From: Skermanella aerolata KACC 11604
GTDB lineage: Bacteria > Pseudomonadota > Alphaproteobacteria > Azospirillales > Azospirillaceae
Assembly: GCF_000936425.1 (NCBI RefSeq)
Contig: NZ_AVFK01000014.1
Coordinates: forward strand, 109,468-173,467
Reading direction: 5' to 3'
DNA: 64,000 bases
Shown here: in pieces, positions 26,953-34,065 of the stretch
Layout: each line of letters opens with the position of its first letter
Position numbering within the stretch: position 1 is the first letter of the stretch
Position numbers and translations under genes: made by a program
The notes under the pieces: generated by a model
Seen by the model: the letters and a program-made list of their open reading frames with translations, nothing else
Databases searched by the model: none
What the model was told of the DNA's origin: nothing

Positions 26953-27371
26953 GCCGCTGCTGGGCATTGCGGGAGCGGTGGAACTCCGTTCTGCACACTC
27001 CCATGACTACCGCATGGCCGGTGCATGATAGATCAAGGTCAGCGATGGGATAGCAACGCTGAGAATGCTGAAGACATCGACCTGTGTGGACAGTGTTTGT
27101 TGGGTCACAGCCCAACCTACAGGCTCCTGCTTCGTAGGTTGGGCCGTGGCCCAACACTTCCGGAACGCCCCAGGCACTTCCCTCATTGGAACGTAGTTGT
27201 AAAGGCGGCACCGGTCCGACTGGATGACGGCACCGCAGGCGGCAAGATCGATGTTGCTCAATGCTTCGCAATCCCGATTGAACGATGCTGCTACCCCAAA
27301 GTGCTGATCATCGGTTCGTCGCACCCAGTCGCTTACCGCCGGGTGTGGATAGACGGTTTGGCGCGACACTC
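26953..27371. other. Intergenic region of 419 bases with a REP pair
   Basis: Between the channel gene and the Panacea gene. It contains the REP-like palindrome pair at 27099-27155. A minus-strand reading frame starting with GTG at 27369, 2 bases after the Panacea stop, runs into the REP and may be a broken partner gene (see findings). Nothing else is evident. Confidence 0.5.
27099..27155. repeat. REP-like palindrome pair, family A, copy 1
   Basis: Two inverted hairpin units: GTTGGGTCACAGCCCAAC with flank CTAC, and GTAG flank with GTTGGGCCGTGGCCCAAC, separated by about 13 bases. The same structure appears at 54316-54372, differing at a few bases. The pairing of two head-to-head palindromes is typical of REP doublets (BIME-like). 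Confidence 0.8.
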
Positions 27372-27902
27372 TCAGGCAGCTCGCAGCGCGTCGAATTCAG
27401 CCGTGAGATCGTGTGTCACTGGCTCGTCCCTGGGAGCGAGCGCCGCTTGGTACTCACGTTTGAACCACGTGAACATGCTGTCTTCCGAGATCGGAAGATC
27501 ACTGTCGGCATCCTTCGCAAGATCGCCGCGAGCGTCTTTCCATGGCCCGTCCCGGTGAGTAAGGCCGACCAGCGATGGGGCGCTGTAATGCCCATACATT
27601 GCCCATACCTCATCGATCAAGGCACGCGTGGGCATAGACAGGATCGCGTTCGGCTGGGACAGCATGGCGGATGCATCAATGGACCGTTCGCCGTACCGCC
27701 GGAAGCGTGTATAGACATCCTTGATCACTGGTCCATGCCGCCAAGCACGAATTTCCTCGAAGAACAGCGGGTCTTCGCGAATGGCAAGGTGCCAGCCTTG
27801 CGCGAAGTAGAGCATCTTCTGAATGCTGAGTGGCGACAGCAGTTCGCCATTGGGCTTGATGCCCTTACTCAGCATGTAATCGGCTACGATGTGGACGTTC
27901 AT
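27372..27902 (-). CDS. Panacea-domain protein (DUF4065, SocA-like)
   Basis: A 176-residue protein with the full DUF4065/Panacea signature: LSIQKMLYFAQGWHLA near residue 25, then FFEEIRAWRHGPVIKDVY near 48-65. Panacea domains act as antitoxins in many toxin-antitoxin pairs, and the Caulobacter member SocA is a proteolytic adaptor for a toxin. No intact toxin gene is seen on either side, so this may be a solitary copy or have a short or broken partner (frame starting at 27369). The gene is less GC-rich than its neighbours and sits between two copies of the small repeat-protein locus, which suggests later insertion. Confidence 0.85.
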   Translation of the reverse strand: MNVHIVADYMLSKGIKPNGELLSPLSIQKMLYFAQGWHLAIREDPLFFEEIRAWRHGPVIKDVYTRFRRYGERSIDASAMLSQPNAILSMPTRALIDEVWAMYGHYSAPSLVGLTHRDGPWKDARGDLAKDADSDLPISEDSMFTWFKREYQAALAPRDEPVTHDLTAEFDALRAA

Positions 27903-28292
27903 CGCGGTTCCCCTTTTTTAATAAAGTGTCAGGGAATCGCTAATGTCTCATTGAGTTTTAGGATGGGCAGGACGTTCCGGACCGCGCCAAACCGTCTCAC
28001 GTCGCCCCTAGGGATTGATCGGGTGAAATCCCGAGTCCGTGTTGACGCCATACCTTCCTGCAAATCCTCACTGCCCCGGTACATCGCGGCGTGAGCCGCT
28101 TCACACCTAAAACCAAGTACTTGTGGGCTGGCTTACAGTCGTGGCAGGCGGTTTTGGGTAAGTTTTGTTCATCGCAGACACGGCGATCGGCCACCGAAGA
28201 CGAAGATGAAGACGACGACGGGAAACGGCCTGAAGACAATGTAACGGACCAAAACCACCCTGAACCCAACCCTTGAGAATGGAGTTCCAGTC
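27903..28292. other. Upstream region of paralogue 3, 390 bases
   Basis: Divergent region between the Panacea gene and the third small repeat-protein gene. The right part holds the CRP-like promoter at 28090-28174. The remainder shows no gene or repeat. Confidence 0.5.
28090..28174 (+). promoter_or_regulatory. Second copy of the two-site CRP-like promoter
   Basis: CGTGAGCCGCTTCACA (28090-28105) and TGTGGGCTGGCTTACA (28122-28137) have centres 32 bp apart, and TAAGTT (28159-28164) lies at the same distance as in the copy at 24438. The whole segment aligns to that copy without a gap; conserved blocks are the GTGA..TCACAC dyad, the TTACAG half-site and TAAGTTT.GTTCATCG. The predicted start is the A at 28171. 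The second dyad here is imperfect on its left arm (TGTGG for TGTAA). Confidence 0.6.
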
Positions 28293-28628
28293 ATGATCCG
28301 CATCACCGCCCTGAGCACCACTGTCGCCACGACCGCCCTGATCGCCCTGTCCCTGATGGCGGGTCCCGCCTCCGCCCAGCAGAAGGGCGGCGTCCAGATC
28401 GCCGGCAACGCGACCGTCATCGGCCTCGCCAACAACGCGGTCAACGCCGCGACCGGCTTCCTCGCCAAGGCCGACCAGAACATTGGCGCCATCAAGGGCA
28501 ACGTGAAGGTGGACGGCAACGCGACCGTCATCGGTCTTGCCAACAACGCCGTCAACGCCTCGACCGGCTTCCTTTCCAAGGCCTGCCAGTCGGTCGGCAC
28601 CATGGACTCGAGCAGCGGCTGCGAATAA
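28293..28628 (+). CDS. Small secreted two-repeat protein, paralogue 3
   Basis: A 111-residue protein. The signal peptide is four residues longer than in paralogues 1 and 2 (STTVATTALIALSLMAGPASA); the mature part is nearly identical, with two 37-residue GNATVIGLANNAVNA units and the MDSSSGCE tail shared with paralogue 2. It is about 3 kb from the other copies, separated by the channel and Panacea genes, but has the same promoter type. It ends at a symmetric terminator shared with the convergent Crp/Fnr gene. The CsgG-like gene lies about 1.1 kb downstream. Function unknown. Confidence 0.75.
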   Translation: MIRITALSTTVATTALIALSLMAGPASAQQKGGVQIAGNATVIGLANNAVNAATGFLAKADQNIGAIKGNVKVDGNATVIGLANNAVNASTGFLSKACQSVGTMDSSSGCE

Positions 28629-28646
28629 CTCCAGCCGGTTCGGAAA

Positions 28647-28670
28647 GCCCGGCGGCGACCGCCGCCGGGC
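28647..28670. terminator. Bidirectional hairpin between paralogue 3 and the Crp/Fnr gene
   Basis: GCCCGGCGGC pairs perfectly with GCCGCCGGGC around a GACC loop, centred in the 50-base gap between two convergent stop codons. There is no T-tract on either side. Confidence 0.6.
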
Positions 28671-28678
28671 ACCGGATC

Positions 28679-29401
28679 TCAGGTCTGTTCTTCCTCGTCG
28701 AAGAAGTCGGCCAGCTCCCGCAGTCCTTCGAGATCCCGGATCGTGACCGACCCCGACGATACCGTGATCAGGCCATCGCGCTGCCACTCGTTGAGATGCT
28801 TGTTGGTGCTTTCCCGCGTGATCCCGACCAGAGTTCCGAGTTGCTGCTGCGACAGCTTGACGTCGATCCGGGTACCGCCCTTCTCCACCACACCGAAGGC
28901 CGTCGCCAGCCTGACCAGGCAGCGGGCCAGCCGGCACGGCACTTCCAGGAACAGCGTGTCCTCCAGCTGCGTGCTGGTTCGCCGCAGACGGTCGCACAAC
29001 ACGTTGAACATGCGAAGGCAGACGGTAGGATGCGCTTCCAGCCACGGCAGGAAATGCCGGCGTTCCAGCACCAGGAGGTCGGTCGGCTCCAGCGCCACCG
29101 CCTCGGCGGTCCGGGTCTTGCCGTCGAGCAGCGCGATCTCGCCGAAGAACTCGCCCTTGCGGACGATATTGAGCGTGACTTCCTTTCCCTCGGCGGAATA
29201 GCTGCAGATCCGCACCCGGCCGGACAGAACCGCCATCATGCTGGAACCGGGATCGCCCTGGCGGAAGATGATCGTCCGCGCGCGGTGCTGGGCGACGGTG
29301 GCATAGGCAGCCAGTTGGGCCAATTCGCCTGGATTGACGTGCTTCAGCAGGGAATGCTCGGAAAGGACGGCGAGCTTGTCTTCAAGTCCCGTGATGGCCA
29401 T
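28679..29401 (-). CDS. Crp/Fnr-family transcriptional regulator
   Basis: A 240-residue protein. An N-terminal cNMP-type beta roll covers about 15-135, with the cassette FFGEIALLDGKTRTAEA keeping the Glu and Arg that bind cyclic phosphate. A long dimer helix and a C-terminal winged HTH follow; the HTH core is LSQQQLGTLVGITRESTNKHL. The recognition helix carries R-E-S-T-N-K where E. coli CRP has R-E-T-V-G-R, so a GTGA-like half-site is plausible. No Fe-S cysteine cluster of the Fnr type is at the N-terminus. GGGGGA precedes ATG 29401. It is convergent with paralogue 3, whose promoter holds two matching dyads, so a direct regulatory link is inferred. Confidence 0.88.
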   Translation of the reverse strand: MAITGLEDKLAVLSEHSLLKHVNPGELAQLAAYATVAQHRARTIIFRQGDPGSSMMAVLSGRVRICSYSAEGKEVTLNIVRKGEFFGEIALLDGKTRTAEAVALEPTDLLVLERRHFLPWLEAHPTVCLRMFNVLCDRLRRTSTQLEDTLFLEVPCRLARCLVRLATAFGVVEKGGTRIDVKLSQQQLGTLVGITRESTNKHLNEWQRDGLITVSSGSVTIRDLEGLRELADFFDEEEQT

Positions 29402-29587
29402 TCGACTTATCCCCCGGAAACCGGCTCTTCATGCGGCACGCATCGGAAATCATTATGACCACACGATTCCAGGATCGTCCACTTCTCCCATGTTGATGAA
29501 AACTTAAACGAAATAGAAATTGCGGCCTTAACACTTCAGATTATTACTTACTACTTTAGATGAGACGCCAAGTCGGTAAAACTTTTT

Positions 29588-29603
29588 GTATGCTGAAACA
29601 TAC
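29588..29603. promoter_or_regulatory. Palindrome upstream of the CsgG-like gene
   Basis: GTATG-CTGAAA-CATAC is a perfect 5+6+5 dyad in the divergent region between the Crp/Fnr and CsgG-like genes, about 95 bases before ATG 29698. It does not match the GTGA/TTACA sites at 24438 and 28090, so another regulator, or none, may use it. Confidence 0.35.
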
Positions 29604-29697
29604 GCGAAGCAGCCGCACACTCTCGCTACCCGGTACAAGCAACCAACAGCCTGTCAGCTATTCCATATATCGACACACCGGCGCAAAGGATCGGACC

Positions 29698-31293
29698 ATG
29701 TCCAGCAACCGCTTGTTTCCCCGCAGCCGTTCCGGACGCTCCCTGTCCCGGCGTGCCGGGTGGCTGATCGGCGGTTGCCTTACGCTTTCAGGTTGCATGT
29801 CCGATCCGGCGATTGCCCCGGTGGTATCGGAAGCCAAAACGACGCCGAACAAAACCATCAGCAGCTTCACCACCAGCCTGCAATGCATGGACACCTTGCT
29901 GTGGCAGCACGGCAAGAGCGACATCTACATCATGACATCGGGCATCCCGGATGCGACCGGCAAGGTCGCGGCGGGCACGAAGGAGATGCTGATCACCGCG
30001 ATCTCGCGCATGTCGGCCCGCAGCAACGCGTTCCGCTTCGTCGATTTCGAGCCCAACCCGACCAGCGACGTCACGGCGCTGTCGGCGCTCATCGGCGTAC
30101 AGCCCAACTTCGTCGTGCCCAGCTACTACATCCGGGGCGCCGTGACCCAGCTCGACGAAAGCGTCCTGAGCGAGACGCAGGGAGCGGGCCTGTCGCTGCC
30201 CTGGCTGGATGTCGGCGCGTCGCGCGACCAGGTCGTCTCCGTCGTTTCGGTCGATCTGAACGTCGGCGAGGTGGTCACCCGCCAGATCCTGCCCGGCATG
30301 TCGGCCAGCAACTCGATCGCCGTGATCCGCTCCGGCGTCAGCGGCGACGCCGGCGGCCGGATCGACAAAGCCGGCCTGTCGTTCAACGTGGCCTTCAACA
30401 AGTCGGAAGGCTTCCATCAGGCCGTCCGAACCCTGTTGGACCTGAGCGTCGTCGAAGCGCTGGGCAAGCTGACCCGCGTGCCGTATTGGCAATGCCTGGG
30501 CCTCGACCAGACGAACCAGACCTTCCGGTCGCAGGCGCGCGAGTGGTTCGACACCATGCCCGCCGACGAGCAGGTGCGTTTCGTCCAGCAGGTGCTGACC
30601 GGCACCGGCTACTACGACGGCCCGATCACCGGCCTCTACGACACCCAGACCCGCGACGCGGCGGGCCGCTATCAGGCCGACAACGAGCTGATCCCCTCGG
30701 GCCGCATCGATTTCGACCTGTATTATTCGATGCTGAGCAAACCCGGCGTGCTCGCCCGGGCACCCGGACGCGAGGGTGCCATCGCCGGGGCCGGCGGCAA
30801 GGGCATCCCGGTCATGCCGACCGATCCGGACGGCCAGCGGCGGCTCGACGTGTTCCTCAACACCGACCGCGGCCCCCTGCCCCAGTACAAGCTGGGCGAA
30901 ACTCTCGTCGTGAAGGCTCAGCCGACCGTCGACGCCTTCCTCTACTGCTATTACCAGGACGACGACGGCAGCGTGTCGCGCGTCTTCCCCAACCGCTTCC
31001 AGCCCGATGCCTTCGTGAACGCCAACCAGCAGGTCGAAATCCCGCCGGGCTACGAGAAGCCCTTCAACATCCGCCTGGACAGCGTCGGCGATAACGAAGC
31101 CGTGGCTTGCTTCGCTTCTCCGCAGGAAGTCGGCTTGTCGCTGCCCGACAGCATGAAGCTGGACGACCTGAAGCCGATCCCGAAGGCGACCCTGCAAACC
31201 GTGACCGACGCCTTCAACAAGATCCCCGGCGCCAACATCCGGACCAAGCGCCTGAACCTGCGGGTCGTCCCGGACAGTTCGGTGAGCTTCTGA
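29698..31293 (+). CDS. Lipoprotein with CsgG-like, peptidoglycan-binding and DUF4384 domains
   Basis: A 531-residue protein (AAGGA before ATG 29698). The N-terminus has a lipobox (LTLSGC). Residues about 45-275 resemble the CsgG/HfaB curli-secretion superfamily: YYIRGAVTQLDES, then VVSVVSVDLNVGEVVTRQIL and a helix before VPYWQCL. About 290-355 is a PG_binding_1-like segment (GTGYYDGPITGLYDTQTRDA), and about 395-480 a DUF4384 segment (YKLGETLVVKAQPTVDAFLY). CsgG-type lipoproteins form outer-membrane pores for amyloid subunits, but many CsgG-like proteins are not pores. The MITE element begins right after the stop codon. Its nearness to three small repeat proteins is the basis of a secretion hypothesis. 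Confidence 0.75.
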   Translation: MSSNRLFPRSRSGRSLSRRAGWLIGGCLTLSGCMSDPAIAPVVSEAKTTPNKTISSFTTSLQCMDTLLWQHGKSDIYIMTSGIPDATGKVAAGTKEMLITAISRMSARSNAFRFVDFEPNPTSDVTALSALIGVQPNFVVPSYYIRGAVTQLDESVLSETQGAGLSLPWLDVGASRDQVVSVVSVDLNVGEVVTRQILPGMSASNSIAVIRSGVSGDAGGRIDKAGLSFNVAFNKSEGFHQAVRTLLDLSVVEALGKLTRVPYWQCLGLDQTNQTFRSQAREWFDTMPADEQVRFVQQVLTGTGYYDGPITGLYDTQTRDAAGRYQADNELIPSGRIDFDLYYSMLSKPGVLARAPGREGAIAGAGGKGIPVMPTDPDGQRRLDVFLNTDRGPLPQYKLGETLVVKAQPTVDAFLYCYYQDDDGSVSRVFPNRFQPDAFVNANQQVEIPPGYEKPFNIRLDSVGDNEAVACFASPQEVGLSLPDSMKLDDLKPIPKATLQTVTDAFNKIPGANIRTKRLNLRVVPDSSVSF

Positions 31294-31294
31294 G

Positions 31295-31483
31295 ACCAGG
31301 GGCATCGAAGCTTGACCTATCTGGAACGTTAAACGTCGGGCTGAAGAGGCCCAACCTCGGGGGCGTGCTCGTGTACGATGGCCGGAGCGCCGGGCATAGG
31401 GATTGCGATAATTCGTAGGTCGGGCCTCTTCAGCCCGACATCCCTGCCGGAACTCACCGGTCAAGCTTCAAAGCCGTTGGTAT
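31295..31483. repeat. MITE-like element, family B, copy 1
   Basis: About 190 bases. The ends share a terminal inverted repeat of the type ACCAGSGGCATTGAAGCTTGA (left 31295-31315, right 31461-31483). The interior holds two inverted copies of GTCGGGCTGAAGAGGCCC, forming large hairpins. Copy 2 at 31902-32083 aligns over its whole length in the opposite orientation. It encodes no protein, so it would be mobilised in trans. Confidence 0.75.
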
Positions 31484-31753
31484 GGGACGCATTGAGGCTC
31501 AGTCCTCGATGCAAAGAAACGATGGTTTCGAGGCTTGCGTTATCGGATATTAATCCTATATTGCGGACTTGCCATTTCCTTCAGCGAATAAACAGAACGA
31601 TCTACGCGAATGCCTGGAGGCTGACGGAACAATGGCTGTTAGCATCTGGAATGATGAAGAATCATGACATTTGCGTACAGGTAGGGGGATGTCAACATCG
31701 GAGCTGCGATGACACAGCCGGCCTCTTTCGGGGCAATCGGTTCTGAGATGGAT

Positions 31754-31781
31754 GCATGAAAGGATTTAAGTCCTTTCATGC
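31754..31781. other. 11-bp perfect hairpin between the MITE copies
   Basis: GCATGAAAGGA and TCCTTTCATGC flank TTTAAG. It lies inside the ~420-base segment bracketed by the two inverted MITE copies; that segment contains no gene I can support. The hairpin could be an RNA structure or a remnant of another element. Confidence 0.5.
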
Positions 31782-31835
31782 CCTTGCTATACCCAAGCAG
31801 CGCCGGGCGCCGGATCTTCGACACCGTGAATAAAG

Positions 31836-31874
31836 CATCCCCCTGCGCCGGATTCGTCCGACGCAGGGGGGATG
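31836..31874. terminator. GC-rich hairpin between the MITE copies
   Basis: CATCCCCCTGCG and CGCAGGGGGGATG form a strong stem with one extra G and a 14-base loop. No T-tract follows, so terminator function is only possible. Confidence 0.45.
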
Positions 31875-31901
31875 AGCGGGGGCCGCCAGCTTATTCTGCC
31901 T

Positions 31902-32083
31902 TATGCTAACGGCATTTAAGTTTGACCGGTGAGTTCCAGCACTGGTGTCGGGCTGAAGAGGCCCGACCTACGGCTCGACACGGTGCGGGTATCGTCGTTT
32001 CCGGCCAGCGTCGCCCGTAGATCGGGCCTCTTCAGCCCGACATTCAATGTTGCGGATAAATCAAGCTTCAATGCCGCTGGTAT
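31902..32083. repeat. MITE-like element, family B, copy 2 (inverted)
   Basis: About 182 bases, the reverse complement of copy 1 in layout: terminal repeats TCAAGCTTCAATGCCGCTGG on the right and a diverged form on the left, with paired GTCGGGCTGAAGAGGCCC hairpins inside. It ends a few bases from the stop codon of the head-GIN gene, as copy 1 does for the CsgG-like gene. Confidence 0.75.
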
Positions 32084-32090
32084 TACTCCC

Positions 32091-32915
32091 TTACGGCCGA
32101 TAGCCTGTCCGCACCGTGCCAAGGCCGCTGATCCGCACCTTGGGTTCCTGCCGGACCTTCTGCACCTCGATCGATCCGACACCCGATACCGCCAGTTCGG
32201 CGCGTTCCGCCGGGGCTTGCACGATTACGCTTCCCGTCCCGGCTATGCTGGACTTCAGGCTGGTCACCGATCCGGCCAGGACGGTAATGCTGCCGGAACC
32301 GGCGATATCGGCATGCAGGTCGCCATCCACGCGGGCGATCTCGATCTCGCCGCCGCCGCGCACCGACAAGCGAGCGCTGGTCATGGCTCCCGCACGGACC
32401 TCGCCACCGACCAGTTCGAACGACAGGGGAGCCTTGAGGGCAACGATGTCCCATTCCCCGGCCGCCGCCGTCACCGTCAGCGGAGTGCCGGTCGGCACGT
32501 AAAGTTCGACCTCCGGCGGGTCATCGGCGGAACCGCCGATGGCGACGCCGCCTTCCGACGTGATGGTCAGGGAGCCGATGCGGGTCTCCGCCCGGGCGCC
32601 CGGACCCGACGCGATGTTGATCGCCGATCCGCTGAGCGAACCGGCGTTCACCACGAGGACGCCCGCTTCAGTCCGCCGGACCAGATCGCTGATCCAGCGC
32701 TTCGGTCCCTCGGCCCGCAGCCGGATGTCGTGACCGTCGTGGTGCCGGATGCTGACGTGGCCGGCCACGCCGATCAGTTCGGCGGCATTGGCATCGAACG
32801 ACTCGTCGATGCTCGCCCGCTGACCGGTTCCGGACCCGGCCCAGGAGGAGGCTGAAGTGGTCAGCAGAAGAACGGCCGTCATCGCGGCCAGCCATTGATG
32901 AGGTTGGCGGATCAT
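32091..32915 (-). CDS. Exported head-GIN domain (DUF2807-like) protein
   Basis: A 274-residue protein with a signal peptide (QWLAAMTAVLLLTTSASSWA). The rest is a repetitive beta-rich chain of short hydrophobic strands separated by Gly-Ser/Gly-Thr turns (VDGDLHADIAGSGSITV, SIAGTGSVIV, AVSGVGSIEVQ), the pattern of head-GIN/DUF2807 beta-solenoid proteins called putative adhesins. No anchor is visible. It is the last gene of a leftward run of three exported proteins (33707 to 32091). Function unknown beyond a likely envelope location. Confidence 0.78.
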   Translation of the reverse strand: MIRQPHQWLAAMTAVLLLTTSASSWAGSGTGQRASIDESFDANAAELIGVAGHVSIRHHDGHDIRLRAEGPKRWISDLVRRTEAGVLVVNAGSLSGSAINIASGPGARAETRIGSLTITSEGGVAIGGSADDPPEVELYVPTGTPLTVTAAAGEWDIVALKAPLSFELVGGEVRAGAMTSARLSVRGGGEIEIARVDGDLHADIAGSGSITVLAGSVTSLKSSIAGTGSVIVQAPAERAELAVSGVGSIEVQKVRQEPKVRISGLGTVRTGYRP

Positions 32916-32983
32916 GTCTCTCGCTCCTGATGGTTCCTGGCGTAACGGTTTGGGCTTGACGGTCTGGTCGGCGTGACGGCCGG

Positions 32984-33337
32984 CTATTCGCCGCCCTTGC
33001 GCTCTTCCTGGAGAAGGCAGGTGGTTTCCGGCGACGGGTTCACCAGCATGACCATCTGGTCGGCGCCGCCGCCGCGCCGGAAGCGGAGGCTGTTCGAAGC
33101 GTCGAAGAAGTTGACCGCCGCGTCACGGAGGCCGGCTTCGTCGATGATGCGCGCGCCGTTCTGCCAGCATTGCAGGCGCACGGCTCCGCTGGGCGCCACC
33201 GAAGCGGCGCCCCCCGACTTGGCGCCTACCGGAGGTCCGCTTTCGTTCACCACGGTCGCGGCGGCCATGCCGGCGACGGCCGCCGACAGCACGGCGCCCA
33301 GGATCAGGGTTCGCACGGTCATGGATCGCATTCCCAT
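32984..33337 (-). CDS. Small exported hypothetical protein
   Basis: About 117 residues with an N-terminal hydrophobic segment (VRTLILGAVLSAAVAGMAAA). The mature part contains LQCWQNGARIIDEAGLRD and RRGGGADQMVMLVNPSPET, with two cysteines that could pair. ATG 33337 is chosen because the signal peptide starts there; an upstream in-frame extension lacks signal features. It lies 22 bases after the next upstream gene, so the two are probably co-transcribed. Family not recognised. Confidence 0.65.
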   Translation of the reverse strand: MGMRSMTVRTLILGAVLSAAVAGMAAATVVNESGPPVGAKSGGAASVAPSGAVRLQCWQNGARIIDEAGLRDAAVNFFDASNSLRFRRGGGADQMVMLVNPSPETTCLLQEERKGGE

Positions 33338-33359
33338 CGGATGATCCGGGAGGACGGCA

Positions 33360-33707
33360 TTAGCAGCCGCCGCGCCCGACGTTGTTGATGACGTCGCCAG
33401 TGATGACCGTGATGACTTCACGCGGTGCCCGCGATCCCTTGGGCACGAAGACGTTACCGACGGACTGGCTGCCGCAGCCGTTGGTCTGACCGCCGGTGAA
33501 GTCCTGGTTTTGCAACTCCCCCTGGCGCCGCCAGTTCTTCGCTATCTCCCTCTGGATCTTGGCATTGAAGCGGGGTTCCAGATGATTGCGCTGGTTCAAT
33601 TCCTTGGCATCGGCGCCACCGGCGAAGCTCAGGGCAAGTCCGATGCCGAAAGCGGCACCTGCGATCAGAAGCCGTCCGGTCTTGAAGATCGGCGATAGGT
33701 TCGGCAT
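33360..33707 (-). CDS. Small exported hypothetical protein
   Basis: A 115-residue protein with a signal peptide (GRLLIAGAAFGIGLALSFAGGADA). The mature part is basic in the middle (AKIQREIAKNWRRQGELQNQ) and ends in a Gly/Val/Asn stretch with two cysteines, one near the middle (NGCGSQS) and one at the C-terminus (GRGGC). It opens the leftward three-gene run of exported proteins and is divergent from the caspase-like gene. Family not recognised. Confidence 0.6.
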   Translation of the reverse strand: MPNLSPIFKTGRLLIAGAAFGIGLALSFAGGADAKELNQRNHLEPRFNAKIQREIAKNWRRQGELQNQDFTGGQTNGCGSQSVGNVFVPKGSRAPREVITVITGDVINNVGRGGC

Positions 33708-34065
33708 GGGGACTTGCCCTCCTCTGCGTCATGACCGGCGGGTGATCCGCCGTGTCGATGAAACAGGCTAGACCGATAGCCCGGCGGATGTCTGTGAACG
33801 CCTTCACGGTGATAAATCCCACACTCAGGCCGGAGCGGCGCAGGCATGATGGTGCAGGATGTAATAAAATGACCGGACCATCACTGAGCTGTCCGGTAGA
33901 TCCGCTTAGCGGGAGCTTTCGGAATACTTACTTTTGTGCTCTGTCAACACATCCGCGGCCGGGGGTATAATCCGTTCTGATAACTTGCCGCCGGCCCTTC
34001 CATTCGCCCAAGGCCCGCGGTCCCGACTGCGCCGGGCGGTTCGCGACAGTAGGGAATTCTGGTTG
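33708..34065. other. Divergent intergenic region, 358 bases
   Basis: Separates the small exported proteins from the caspase-like operon. A 7-bp hairpin (ACCGGAC...GTCCGGT, 33872-33897) is visible. AGGGAA precedes the TTG/ATG pair at 34063-34068. No gene is seen. Confidence 0.5.

Noticed and set aside
24587..28628. Repeated units in the small proteins considered as a CRISPR-like or direct-repeat array
   Set aside because: The repeats are in-frame coding units inside proteins with signal peptides, not short repeats with unique spacers.
29588..29603. GTATG-N6-CATAC palindrome considered as a third Crp site
   Set aside because: Half-sites do not match GTGA or TTACA and no TAAGTT element lies at the expected distance; kept only as a low-confidence dyad.
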